NCBI GenBank assembly: GCA_009777845.1
Contig: WRLD01000004.1
Location: forward strand, 55,911-119,910
Length of the DNA: 64,000 nt
Reading direction: 5' to 3'
From: Defluviitaleaceae bacterium
GTDB taxonomy: Bacteria > Bacillota > Clostridia > Lachnospirales > WQUN01
Position 1 is the first letter of the stretch. Each line of letters starts with the position of its first letter. This document shows positions 41,634 to 48,884 of this stretch, in pieces. The notes beneath the pieces are model-generated. The model saw only the letters and a list, made by a program, of their open reading frames with translations, was not told where the DNA came from and made no database searches. A program made the translations under genes and the position numbers.

Positions 41634-43289
41634 TCAATAATAAACAATAACTATCTGCCTTGTGCTGTTAAGCCAGTCTACAGCACAGCCTAGGCTCTCG
41701 GCGGCGAAGCGTATCGGTACCATTGTTCTACCGTTAATGGAAGTAGCGGGAACGTCAGCGAATTTAACCGCGCCGTTTAGTGTAAATTCTTCCTTGTCCA
41801 GTATCATTCTAACGATGTTATATTGATAGCTTAGTGCAATCTCTCTTATTGCTTCGCTCCAGTCAACACTACCGCCCATGCCCTCTACAATCGCCCGAAT
41901 TGGTACTAGAGTGCGATTGTTTAAAATCAATGGGGTTGTGCCACGTCCTGGGTCTATCTCAAGCTCTTGACCGTTTAACGTCATGTATGGATTATCCAAG
42001 GTCATTAAAATAAACTTCCTCGTGGCTTCTGGGTTTGGCGGTATAAGCGTATCGCCTAGAATTTGACTTGGTGTAGCTATTGTCATTTTGTTTGTCGGTG
42101 GGCTTAGTGTTTCCAAAACACCGTCAAGGGGTCTAGCCTCGGTAAAAACGGAACGCACCGTATAATAATATGTCGTGTTGGATTTTACATTAACGTCAAC
42201 AAATTCAGTGCTTGTAATGTAAAAATCTGTTACTGAAATGCCCTCGTCATTTGGATTTGTAGAACGGTATACCCGATAGCCCAGTGCGTTAAAATCCTTG
42301 TTCCAACTGAATTTTACACCTGCGTTTATTGCTTCGCCTTGAAAACCACTGATTGAATTTCCCATTGTTGGTGGTGGGGTGGGTTGTGGCGGTGGGGTTG
42401 GTTGTGGCGGTGGAGTTGGTGACGGCGTGGGCTGTGGCGTTGGTTGTGGCGTGGGCGTTGGCTGTGGGGCAGTTTCTCTATATAGATTAACGCTTCGTGA
42501 GGGTGTAGTAATCCGATAACCATAGGGGTTTGATATTGTTACGGTTACTCGCTCGTTATCAGTCCATTCCCCCTCTATGGTAACTGTGCGACTGCTCCCC
42601 ACCCCTGTCATTCCTGTAACAATAACATTGCCAGATATTGAAATGTCATTTTGGGAAAGCGTTGTTGGGTCGTCGTTCCTCTCGTCAAATCTCAACGTTA
42701 GCTCGGTGGTTGTTCTCGTTCCTCTCTCACCGTTGGCGGCTATACTGGCAAAAAACACAGGGGAAGATATAAAATCAGGGTCAATCCCTGGTCGGGGCGA
42801 AAGATTTAACGGCATAGGAGCAGATTCATAACGCAAGCCATCGGCTATAATAAAAGCAACCCATTCGAGAGTGCCTGGTGCGTTTTTAATTGCATTTTCT
42901 ATTCTCTCCGTGTTCCTCCCCAAAGCCCAAATTGGTGGTTGCATCATATTAACAACAGCGCAGCCACTCGTGTGTTGTGTGTCCGTTATTATTGAGTTAT
43001 CGGCAATAACCCTATAACCTCTCCTAAGCGCATTTGTAACACTATCTGACTGCACTCTAAAATCGAAAGTGATATAGCTAAATCCTGCATCGTCTGTAAT
43101 CCAAAATACCTCTCCATTAAGAAAACTTACTGCCGACTGGTTTTCCGCCAAAACGGAATTTGCATAACGATTAAATTCTTCTTCTAAAATTGACATCATA
43201 ATCGAGTCAAATTCTGAATTGTTCGCAAAGACCATTGACGGCATTGCTAATATTAGTGCTAGTGCAATACATAGTAGCTTTCTTTTCAT
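41634..43289 (-). CDS. Surface protein with FN3-like and stalk domains, paralogue of neighbour
   Basis: 551 residues from the ATG at 43289, which follows AAAGGAGCTTGG. Signal peptide (MKRKLLCIALALILAMPSMVFA); an N-terminal domain of about 230 residues that I do not recognise (SVLAENQSAVSFLNGEVFWITDD...); a segment like a bacterial Ig/HYR-type repeat (LTLRFDERNDDPTTLSQNDISISG); a PTPQP-rich linker; an FN3-like domain and a C-terminal stalk domain with the same sequence as the downstream gene. It is the first gene reached by minus-strand transcription leaving the 43.4-kb inverted-repeat segment. Confidence 0.78.
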   Translation of the reverse strand: MKRKLLCIALALILAMPSMVFANNSEFDSIMMSILEEEFNRYANSVLAENQSAVSFLNGEVFWITDDAGFSYITFDFRVQSDSVTNALRRGYRVIADNSIITDTQHTSGCAVVNMMQPPIWALGRNTERIENAIKNAPGTLEWVAFIIADGLRYESAPMPLNLSPRPGIDPDFISSPVFFASIAANGERGTRTTTELTLRFDERNDDPTTLSQNDISISGNVIVTGMTGVGSSRTVTIEGEWTDNERVTVTISNPYGYRITTPSRSVNLYRETAPQPTPTPQPTPQPTPSPTPPPQPTPPPQPTPPPTMGNSISGFQGEAINAGVKFSWNKDFNALGYRVYRSTNPNDEGISVTDFYITSTEFVDVNVKSNTTYYYTVRSVFTEARPLDGVLETLSPPTNKMTIATPSQILGDTLIPPNPEATRKFILMTLDNPYMTLNGQELEIDPGRGTTPLILNNRTLVPIRAIVEGMGGSVDWSEAIREIALSYQYNIVRMILDKEEFTLNGAVKFADVPATSINGRTMVPIRFAAESLGCAVDWLNSTRQIVIVYY

Positions 43290-43369
43290 TTTTCCAAGCT
43301 CCTTTATATTATTTTGTGCAAACAAAAACCCATAGCGTGGGAAACCATGAAATTTTTATGCTTGCCATA

Positions 43370-43397
43370 TTCCGCAAAAGGTGTACCTTTCGTGGAA
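43370..43397 (+). repeat. Left recombinase-type site (inverted)
   Basis: 28 bp, TTCCGCAAAAGGTGTACCTT then TCGTGGAA. An imperfect palindrome around an asymmetric GT core. It matches the reverse complement of 43509-43536 at 27 of 28 positions. Confidence 0.8.
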
Positions 43398-43469
43398 TAT
43401 ATTTTTTATTGAATTTTAACGCTTTTTTCGTTTTTAACCTACAAAAAATAAAAAATAATTTTACGGCTA

Positions 43470-43498
43470 TTGACTGGAATATCACGGTTTGTTATTAT
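43470..43498 (+). promoter_or_regulatory. Sigma-A promoter inside the inverted-repeat segment
   Basis: TTGACT at 43470-43475, 17-base spacer, TATTAT at 43493-43498. In the present orientation it points at the recombinase gene; after inversion it would point at the surface-protein genes. Confidence 0.65.
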
Positions 43499-43508
43499 AA
43501 ATCTCGTT

Positions 43509-43536
43509 TTCCACGAAAGGTACACCTTTCGCGGAA
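43509..43536 (-). repeat. Right recombinase-type site (inverted)
   Basis: 28 bp, TTCCACGAAAGGTACACCTT then TCGCGGAA, with core AC, the complement of the left GT core. It lies in the predicted 5' leader of the recombinase mRNA, just before its GGAGGA ribosome binding site. Confidence 0.8.
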
Positions 43537-43551
43537 AATGGAGGATTTTTA

Positions 43552-44151
43552 ATGTCACAAAAAAAATACGCACTAATCCGCATATCTACGCAGGAACAGA
43601 ACGAACAGCGACAGGTAATAAAAATGTTGAAAATCGGGATTCCGAAAGAAAACATCATTGTCGAAAAAGAAAGCGGAAAAAGCACAGAACGGCTCAAATA
43701 TCACAAGCTCGTAAATCGCCTAAAAATGGGCGATATTCTTTATATTGAGAATATCGACCGCCTAAGCCGTGACTATGACGGCATTGTCAACGAATGGCAG
43801 AACCTAAAGCAAAAAGGCGTTATTGTCAAAATTTTGGACACGCCTATACTCGACACCGACCAAAAAAATAATAGCCTGCTAGACAGATTTATATGTAATA
43901 TTTTGCTACATATACTCGCGTTCCAAGCCGAAGCGGAATGGATAAAAATCAAGGAACGCCAAGCGCAGGGCATAGCGGTGGCAAAATCTAGCGGTAAAAA
44001 CCTAGGTCGCCCAAAAGCCACAATAACCAACGAAGAAAAAACAACAATATCACAATACCAAAATGGGGAAATAACGCTAAAGGAAGCCCTATCACAGCTA
44101 AAAATAAAAAAATCCGCGTTTTATAAGCTACGCGGGTTTTTAATAAACTAA
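43552..44151 (+). CDS. Small serine recombinase (invertase/resolvase family)
   Basis: 199 residues, the size of Hin/Gin/Tn3-resolvase proteins. The catalytic serine lies in YALIRISTQEQN (about residue 12). The arginine motif reads LYIENIDRLSRDYDG (about 64-78). The long E-helix region is LLHILAFQAEAEWIKIKERQAQGIAVAKSSGKNLGRPKA. The C-terminus is a short DNA-binding helix-turn-helix (EEKTTISQYQNGEITLKEALSQLKIKKSAFYKLRG). It begins with ATG after GGAGGA. Immediately upstream are two inverted 28-bp sites flanking a promoter. The stop overlaps that of convergent hflX by three bases. Inversion of the upstream segment is the best hypothesis; resolution of a transposon is the alternative, but no transposase is nearby. 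Confidence 0.9.
   Translation: MSQKKYALIRISTQEQNEQRQVIKMLKIGIPKENIIVEKESGKSTERLKYHKLVNRLKMGDILYIENIDRLSRDYDGIVNEWQNLKQKGVIVKILDTPILDTDQKNNSLLDRFICNILLHILAFQAEAEWIKIKERQAQGIAVAKSSGKNLGRPKATITNEEKTTISQYQNGEITLKEALSQLKIKKSAFYKLRGFLIN
44110..44141 (+). terminator. Terminator within the recombinase 3' end
   Basis: AAATCCGCGT pairs with ACGCGGGTTTTT around TTTATAAGCT. The hairpin is inside the last codons of the recombinase gene, which saves space against convergent hflX. Confidence 0.55.
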
Positions 44152-45917
44152 TAAATCATCTCCCCCCTCAACCTCTCCGCCTCCTCCCCCGCCACAGTAG
44201 CCACAAGCCGTATCCCCTCTGCCAAATACTCACATTTATGCACCTGCCCATTCTCATACACGCGCGAAACCAAGCCCCCTGCGGAAAGCGGCAACAGCAC
44301 CTCGACCCGCACGCGAAGCTCCGCGAGCTTTTTCGTAATCGCAGTCTTTAAATTTTCTACGCCTAAGCCTGTTTTGGCGGATATGCCTACGCTATCCATG
44401 CCGCCTATGTTATTTTCGGCGAGGTCGCACTTGTTGTACACCGTGAGCGTTGGGTTTGTGTGGGCTTCCAGCTGGGCGAGTACGTCGTTTACTACTTTTA
44501 TTTGCATGTTGCGTTCTGGCGCGGAGCAATCCACAACGTGCAAGAGCAAGTCCGCGTAGCGAGCTTCTTCCAGTGTAGCGCGAAAGGCGTTTACTAGGTC
44601 ATGCGGCAGCTTGTTGATAAAGCCTACCGTGTCAACCAACAAAAATTCTCCGCCGCCGTAGTTTACCCTGCGCGATTTTGGGTCGAGTGTGGCAAACAGC
44701 TTGTCCTCGGCTAACACGTCACTGCCCGAGAGCGCGTTCATAAGGGTAGATTTGCCCGCGTTTGTGTAGCCCACCAGCGCGACAATGGGAATTTTCGAGC
44801 GTTCGCGTGCGGCGCGTTGTACCTCGCGGCGAGATTTTACTTTTTCTAGCTCGCGCTCTAGCTCGTTAAGCCTGTTACGCAAAAGCCGACGGTCTACCTC
44901 TAGCTGTGTTTCGCCCTCGCCGCGCCTTGCACCGCCGCCGCCGCCGCCACCGCCTGCCATTTTGGTGAAATGCCCCCAGTAGCCGGTCATTCGCGGCAAC
45001 AAATACTTCGTTTGGGCGAGTTCTACCTGTAGCCGCCCCTCGTGGGTGGACGCTCTACTGGAAAAAATATCGAGAATTAACGCGGTACGGTCGATTATTT
45101 CCGTTTTTCCCAGTTCTTTTTGTATATTTCTAATTTGTGACGGCGTTAATTCGTCGTCAAAAATTACGGTATCTGCCTGTAGCTTTTGAATTTCCAATAC
45201 TAGGTCGTGCAGCTTTCCGTAGCCGAGGTAATAAGTCCTGTCGGGCTTGGGCTTTGATTGCGTTACGTAGCCCACGGTAATAAAGCCCGCCGTGTCGGCG
45301 AGCTGTTTAAGCTCCACTGGCTCGTCGCCCAATGCCACCAAAATGGCGCGCGCTATTTCCCGCTCCGCCTTTTTCGACTCGGGGGGGCGTATTCTCATGT
45401 CCGCCGCTTCTATTTCGCCCCATAGAAATTCGTGGGGGATTTCGTCTATTTTGTACGGCTCAAAAATGCTCGCCGTTATTTCGCCGTCGGGCGTTATTTC
45501 GTGCAAAATAGCTACCTGCATAAGGCTCGCGCTGCCGTCCTGTACGCCTATGCTCGCCATAGCGTCAAGGCGCAGGCTCTTTAGCGACTGAATGTCTACA
45601 TGCGAAAGAAGCGCGTTTCCGCCTGGGTGGGTGTGAATACACCTTATGCCGCTTAGCCTATTCTCGGAACGCCGCTTGCTAAGCGCAGGCAAGCTAACGC
45701 GGTCTTGCTCGCCCACGATTACGGCCTCGACCCGCCCTGCGCGGTCGATATAAACCATGGCTTCGCGCCCTGTCGCTTGCGTAAAAAAAGTAAGCGTTTC
45801 GATAATTTCTGGCGAACAGAAGATTTTACGCTCGATGCTGCCGATTTCAAAAATCTGCTCCAAGCGTGTGATGTACGAACGCCGTATGCCGTTGATGTTG
45901 CCTGTTACTTTTTGCAT
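44148..45917 (-). CDS. hflX: GTPase HflX with N-terminal JAMM-like domain
   Basis: 589 residues from the ATG at 45917 (GGAG eight bases upstream; a longer reading from 45956 is less likely). The C-terminal two thirds are HflX: the glycine-rich segment GGGGGGGGARRGEGETQLEVDRRLLRNR, G1 GYTNAGKST, G3 DTVGF, G4 NKCD and G5 SAKTG. HflX binds ribosomes and can split stalled ones. The first about 180 residues include CIHTHPGGNALLSHVD, matching the JAMM metal-site pattern HxH, 7 residues, S, 2 residues, D, with an upstream glutamate. I believe long HflX proteins of this kind occur in clostridia, but could not check. The domain may be structural or a metalloprotease-like unit. Confidence 0.92.
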   Translation of the reverse strand: MQKVTGNINGIRRSYITRLEQIFEIGSIERKIFCSPEIIETLTFFTQATGREAMVYIDRAGRVEAVIVGEQDRVSLPALSKRRSENRLSGIRCIHTHPGGNALLSHVDIQSLKSLRLDAMASIGVQDGSASLMQVAILHEITPDGEITASIFEPYKIDEIPHEFLWGEIEAADMRIRPPESKKAEREIARAILVALGDEPVELKQLADTAGFITVGYVTQSKPKPDRTYYLGYGKLHDLVLEIQKLQADTVIFDDELTPSQIRNIQKELGKTEIIDRTALILDIFSSRASTHEGRLQVELAQTKYLLPRMTGYWGHFTKMAGGGGGGGGARRGEGETQLEVDRRLLRNRLNELERELEKVKSRREVQRAARERSKIPIVALVGYTNAGKSTLMNALSGSDVLAEDKLFATLDPKSRRVNYGGGEFLLVDTVGFINKLPHDLVNAFRATLEEARYADLLLHVVDCSAPERNMQIKVVNDVLAQLEAHTNPTLTVYNKCDLAENNIGGMDSVGISAKTGLGVENLKTAITKKLAELRVRVEVLLPLSAGGLVSRVYENGQVHKCEYLAEGIRLVATVAGEEAERLRGEMIY

Positions 45918-45989
45918 GAAGTCAACTCCATAGGGGCTTGCCCACAACAAACGCACGAACGGCGAAAGCGTGTAGGCTCTCCAGTTTTA

Positions 45990-46190
45990 AAAGCGATTAA
46001 ACGCGGATTTAGCGGATTTAAAAGAAATGGAACGCGGATTTGCGCGGATTTGGCGGATTTACGCGGATTCTTTCTTGCGTTCATTAAAAACTAACGCAAC
46101 ACGTACTGCTCGTATTGCACGGATTTAAAAACGCGTCCGATAAAATCCGCGAGAATCCGTTAAATCCGCGAAAATCCGCGTTCCATTTCT
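45990..46190. repeat. D-family GGATTT array (long)
   Basis: Left side ACGCGGATTTAGCGGATTT and GCGCGGATTTGGCGGATTT; right side AATCCGTTAAATCCGCGAAA and TCCGCGTTCCAT. About 200 bases between hflX and spoVS. Nothing else in 45918-46202 was recognised. Confidence 0.8.
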
Positions 46191-46202
46191 TTGATATACC
46201 AT

Positions 46203-46263
46203 AAAAAAATCCCTGCGGAGCGTTTCGGACTTGTGAAACAAATCCTTACCCATGCAGGGATTC
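46203..46263 (-). terminator. Terminator after spoVS
   Basis: On the minus strand AATCCCTGC pairs with GCAGGGATT across about 37 bases and is followed by a T-run (ATTTTTTTA). Confidence 0.6.
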
Positions 46264-46289
46264 TTAAAATTACCAAGTCACTAGACAAC

Positions 46290-46550
46290 CTAGCGTTTTT
46301 CCACCACAAATTTGATGGACGTTTTTTCCTTGCCGTCAACCTCTAGCTGAGAAAACGCAGGAATACATACAAGGTCAATACCGTTCGGCGCGACATAACC
46401 ACGCGCCACCGCAATGCTTTTTACTACCTGATTTACCGCCGCCGCGCCGATTGCGTTAATTTCAACCGGTGCATCGTTACGCAAAATAGCCGCAATGGCT
46501 CCCGCAACAGATTTTGGCTCGGATTTTGATGAAACTCTTAAAACTTCCAT
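46290..46550 (-). CDS. spoVS: Stage V sporulation protein S
   Basis: 86 residues matching the very conserved SpoVS sequence: EVLRVSSKSEPKSVAGAIAAILR, AIGAAAVNQVVKSIAVARGYVAPNGIDLVCIPAF and KTSIKFVVEKR. An Alba-fold small protein needed for spore coat/septation steps, also present in non-spore-formers. GGAGGCG precedes the ATG. It is a single-gene unit with its own terminator. Confidence 0.96.
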   Translation of the reverse strand: MEVLRVSSKSEPKSVAGAIAAILRNDAPVEINAIGAAAVNQVVKSIAVARGYVAPNGIDLVCIPAFSQLEVDGKEKTSIKFVVEKR

Positions 46551-46667
46551 ATTATTTCGCCTCCTATCACGAAAAATGTAGAGTTGATTATCTCAAAAGT
46601 ATTATACACTTTTTTTTGAAATACGCAATATATTTTATTTTACACTGCAAGCTCCGCAAAGCACCGC

Positions 46668-47444
46668 CTAGGAAATATACTTTTTCATGTTTTTTAACGC
46701 GTTTTTTTCCAGGCGGGAAACCTGTGCTTGGCTTATACCTATCTCGTCAGCCACCTCCATCTGCGTTTTCCCCTCAAAAAAACGCAGACTAAGGATATGC
46801 TTTTCCCTATCCCCGAGCCGTTTCAAGGCTTCGGAGAGCGAAAGATTTTCCAGCCAGCGGCTGTCTGTGTTTTTTTCGTCAGACACCTGGTCCATCACAA
46901 AAACCGCGTCCACGCCGTCATTGTACACAGGCTCAAAGAGCGAAACAGGGTCTTGAATTGCGTCCAGCGCAAGCATTACATCTTCCTTGGGCATTTCCAT
47001 TTCCTTTGCGATTTCTTCAATCGTAGGCTCCTTGGCGTTCTTTGAGGTTAGCTTTTCCTTTATGCTCAACGCTCTATAAGCCGTGTCGCGCAGCGAACGA
47101 CTTACTCGTATCGTGTTGTTATCCCGCAGATAACGACGGATTTCGCCGATAATCATAGGCACAGCGTAGGTGGAAAACTGCACGCCCTGCGAGGTGTCAA
47201 AGTTGTCAATCGCCTTAATCAGCCCGATACAGCCCACCTGAAAAATATCGTCGATATACTCGCCGCGATTGTTGAACCTTTGGATTATGCTAAGCACGAG
47301 CCTCAAATTTCCAAAAATATACTTCTCACGCGCTTCCTCGTCGCCCTCCTGTATTCGTTCAAAAAGCGTTCGTTTTTCTTCCCCTTTCAACACCGGCAAT
47401 TTAGAGGTGTTTACGCCGCAGATTTCTACCTTGGTGCTGTACAT
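46668..47444 (-). CDS. sigG: Sporulation sigma factor SigG
   Basis: 258 residues. The diagnostic SigG N-terminus KVEICGVNTSKLPVLK is present, followed by region 2 (IIQRFNNRGEYIDDIFQVGCIGLIKAIDNFDTSQGVQFSTYAVPMIIGEIRRYLRDN), region 3 and region 4 (LGDREKHILSLRFFEGKTQMEVADEIGISQAQVSRLEKNAL). It directs late forespore transcription. The usual neighbours spoIIGA-sigE are not in this window. An A repeat lies upstream, within 100 bases of its start. Confidence 0.96.
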   Translation of the reverse strand: MYSTKVEICGVNTSKLPVLKGEEKRTLFERIQEGDEEAREKYIFGNLRLVLSIIQRFNNRGEYIDDIFQVGCIGLIKAIDNFDTSQGVQFSTYAVPMIIGEIRRYLRDNNTIRVSRSLRDTAYRALSIKEKLTSKNAKEPTIEEIAKEMEMPKEDVMLALDAIQDPVSLFEPVYNDGVDAVFVMDQVSDEKNTDSRWLENLSLSEALKRLGDREKHILSLRFFEGKTQMEVADEIGISQAQVSRLEKNALKNMKKYIS

Positions 47445-47473
47445 ATCATCATCTGCCCTCTAGGAACTTTTAT

Positions 47474-47545
47474 TTGGGGCTTTGCCCCTTTTCTCCGAAT
47501 GGTCTGTGGTGGGAATATCGCCTCGAAGCCTTAACAGCTTCCCTG
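47474..47545 (+). repeat. A-family repeat upstream of sigG
   Basis: GGGGCTTTGCCCCTTTTCTC, then GGTGGGAATATCGCCTCGAA and GCCTTAACAGCTT, as in the spoIIID copy. Confidence 0.75.
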
Positions 47546-47634
47546 CATATAGTAGACCCATTACTAAAATTTTTTCCCAGTTAGGCATTATTATACTGGA
47601 AGAATTTAGGAATAAGCTCTCCCAAATTTCACCC

Positions 47635-47664
47635 TTGACAAACCACAACCCCATATAGTACATT
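47635..47664 (+). promoter_or_regulatory. Probable promoter of the glutamate synthase operon
   Basis: A perfect TTGACA at 47635-47640 followed after 18 bases by TACATT (a 17-base spacing gives GTACAT). The -10 box is weak, which suits regulated expression. Confidence 0.45.
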
Positions 47665-47679
47665 AACCACAGAATGAAC

Positions 47680-47762
47680 AAAGGTGTTCATCAAGCTAAG
47701 TCAAGCGATACGGCGGTTTTCCGCAATTGCTTGGGCTTGGGCTTGGTGGACACCTTTTTTAT
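47680..47762 (+). promoter_or_regulatory. Leader hairpin with terminator, possible attenuator
   Basis: AAAGGTGTTCATCAAGC (47680-47696) pairs fully, allowing two G-U pairs, with GCTTGGTGGACACCTTT (47741-47757), followed by T residues. Between them CAAGC...GCTTG encloses CGGCGG/CCGC. It stands between the promoter and the first glutamate synthase gene, so it could control read-through. I do not recognise a known riboswitch class. Confidence 0.6.
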
Positions 47763-47789
47763 ATGCACACACACGGGAGGGACTAAAAA

Positions 47790-48884
47790 ATGCAGCGAGA
47801 AGGTCAAATCAGAATACCATCGGGCTGTGCTATATCGGGCATTATCGACACATCGGGCAAGCGCATGAGCGGCGAGCAAATTATCCGCTCTATTGCCGTC
47901 ATGCACGACCGCTCCAACGGGCTTGGCGGCGGTTTTGCGGCGTATGGAATTTATCCCGAATATAAGGATTATTACGCCTTGCACGTATTCTACGATTCTT
48001 CGGCGGCAAAAAAAGAATGTGAAGACTTTTTGGAGCGGCATTTTGATATTATCAATCTCTCGAAAATACCAACAAGGAAAATAAAGGAAATAACAGACGA
48101 GCCGCTCATTTGGCGTTACTTTGTTACGCCGCTACCCACAAAGCTGGCGGAAAGTCAGCTAGACGAACGCGAATTTACCGCAAAATGCGTGTTCCGCGTA
48201 AACACGCGCATACAGGATGCGTACGTTTTCTCCAGCGGAAAGAATATGGGCGTTTTTAAGGCAGTCGGCTTTCCCGAAGATGTCGGGCGTTTTTATCGCC
48301 TAGAGGACTACGAGGGCTGGTGCTTTACCGCGCATGGGCGGTATCCGACCAACACGCCAGGCTGGTGGGGCGGAGCGCACCCCTTCGCGCTGTTGGACTA
48401 TTCCGTTGTTCACAACGGCGAAATTTCCTCGTATGACGCAAACCGCCGCGCGATTGAAATGTACGGCTACAAATGCACATTGCAGACGGACACAGAGGTA
48501 ATTACCTATATTGTCGATTATTTGCACAGGAAAAAAGGGCTTACGCTAAACGAAATAGCCGCGACTATAGCCGCGCCCTTCTGGCAAACAATCGAACGCA
48601 TGAAGCCCGAGGAACGCGAAGCCCACGAATACCTACGCACAATGTTCTCAGGACAGCTAATTACTGGGCCGTTTTCAATAATCGTAGGCTTCGAGAACGG
48701 CATTATGGCACTGAACGACAGGCTAAAGCTACGAAGTATGGTAGTAGGCGAAAAAGACAGCAGGGTCTATATATCGAGCGAGGAATCGGCTATACGTATT
48801 ATTGAACCAAATCTCGACAAGGTGTGGTCGCCTAAAGGCGGTCAGCCAGTAATTGTTCACTTGACAGGGGGCGAGGCACAATGA
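47790..48884 (+). CDS. Glutamate synthase, glutamine amidotransferase subunit
   Basis: 364 residues, class II amidotransferase corresponding to the N-terminal domain of large GltB, here a separate protein. The nucleophile would be Cys13 (IRIPSGCAISG); the residues before it resemble the short leader cleaved in related archaeal-type enzymes. Further motifs: HDRSNGLGGGFAAYG, GRYPTNTPGWWGGAHPF, VVHNGEISSYDANRR, LQTDTEVITYIVDYL. It releases ammonia from glutamine for the FMN subunit encoded next, with which it overlaps by four bases. GGGAGGG precedes the start. Confidence 0.9.
   Translation: MQREGQIRIPSGCAISGIIDTSGKRMSGEQIIRSIAVMHDRSNGLGGGFAAYGIYPEYKDYYALHVFYDSSAAKKECEDFLERHFDIINLSKIPTRKIKEITDEPLIWRYFVTPLPTKLAESQLDEREFTAKCVFRVNTRIQDAYVFSSGKNMGVFKAVGFPEDVGRFYRLEDYEGWCFTAHGRYPTNTPGWWGGAHPFALLDYSVVHNGEISSYDANRRAIEMYGYKCTLQTDTEVITYIVDYLHRKKGLTLNEIAATIAAPFWQTIERMKPEEREAHEYLRTMFSGQLITGPFSIIVGFENGIMALNDRLKLRSMVVGEKDSRVYISSEESAIRIIEPNLDKVWSPKGGQPVIVHLTGGEAQ

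Noticed and set aside
43370..43536. The two 28-bp palindromes as ordinary terminators
   Set aside because: Neither is followed by a T-run in the needed direction and the long inverted match between them is not explained by termination.
43370..43536. A Tn3-type res site (three subsites)
   Set aside because: Only two subsites are visible, in opposite orientation and 139 bp apart centre to centre, and no transposase is nearby; not fully excluded.
47680..47762. ANTAR-type tandem hairpin antiterminator or T-box
   Set aside because: The hairpins are nested rather than tandem with hexanucleotide loops, and no T-box bulge sequence (TGGNACC) was found.
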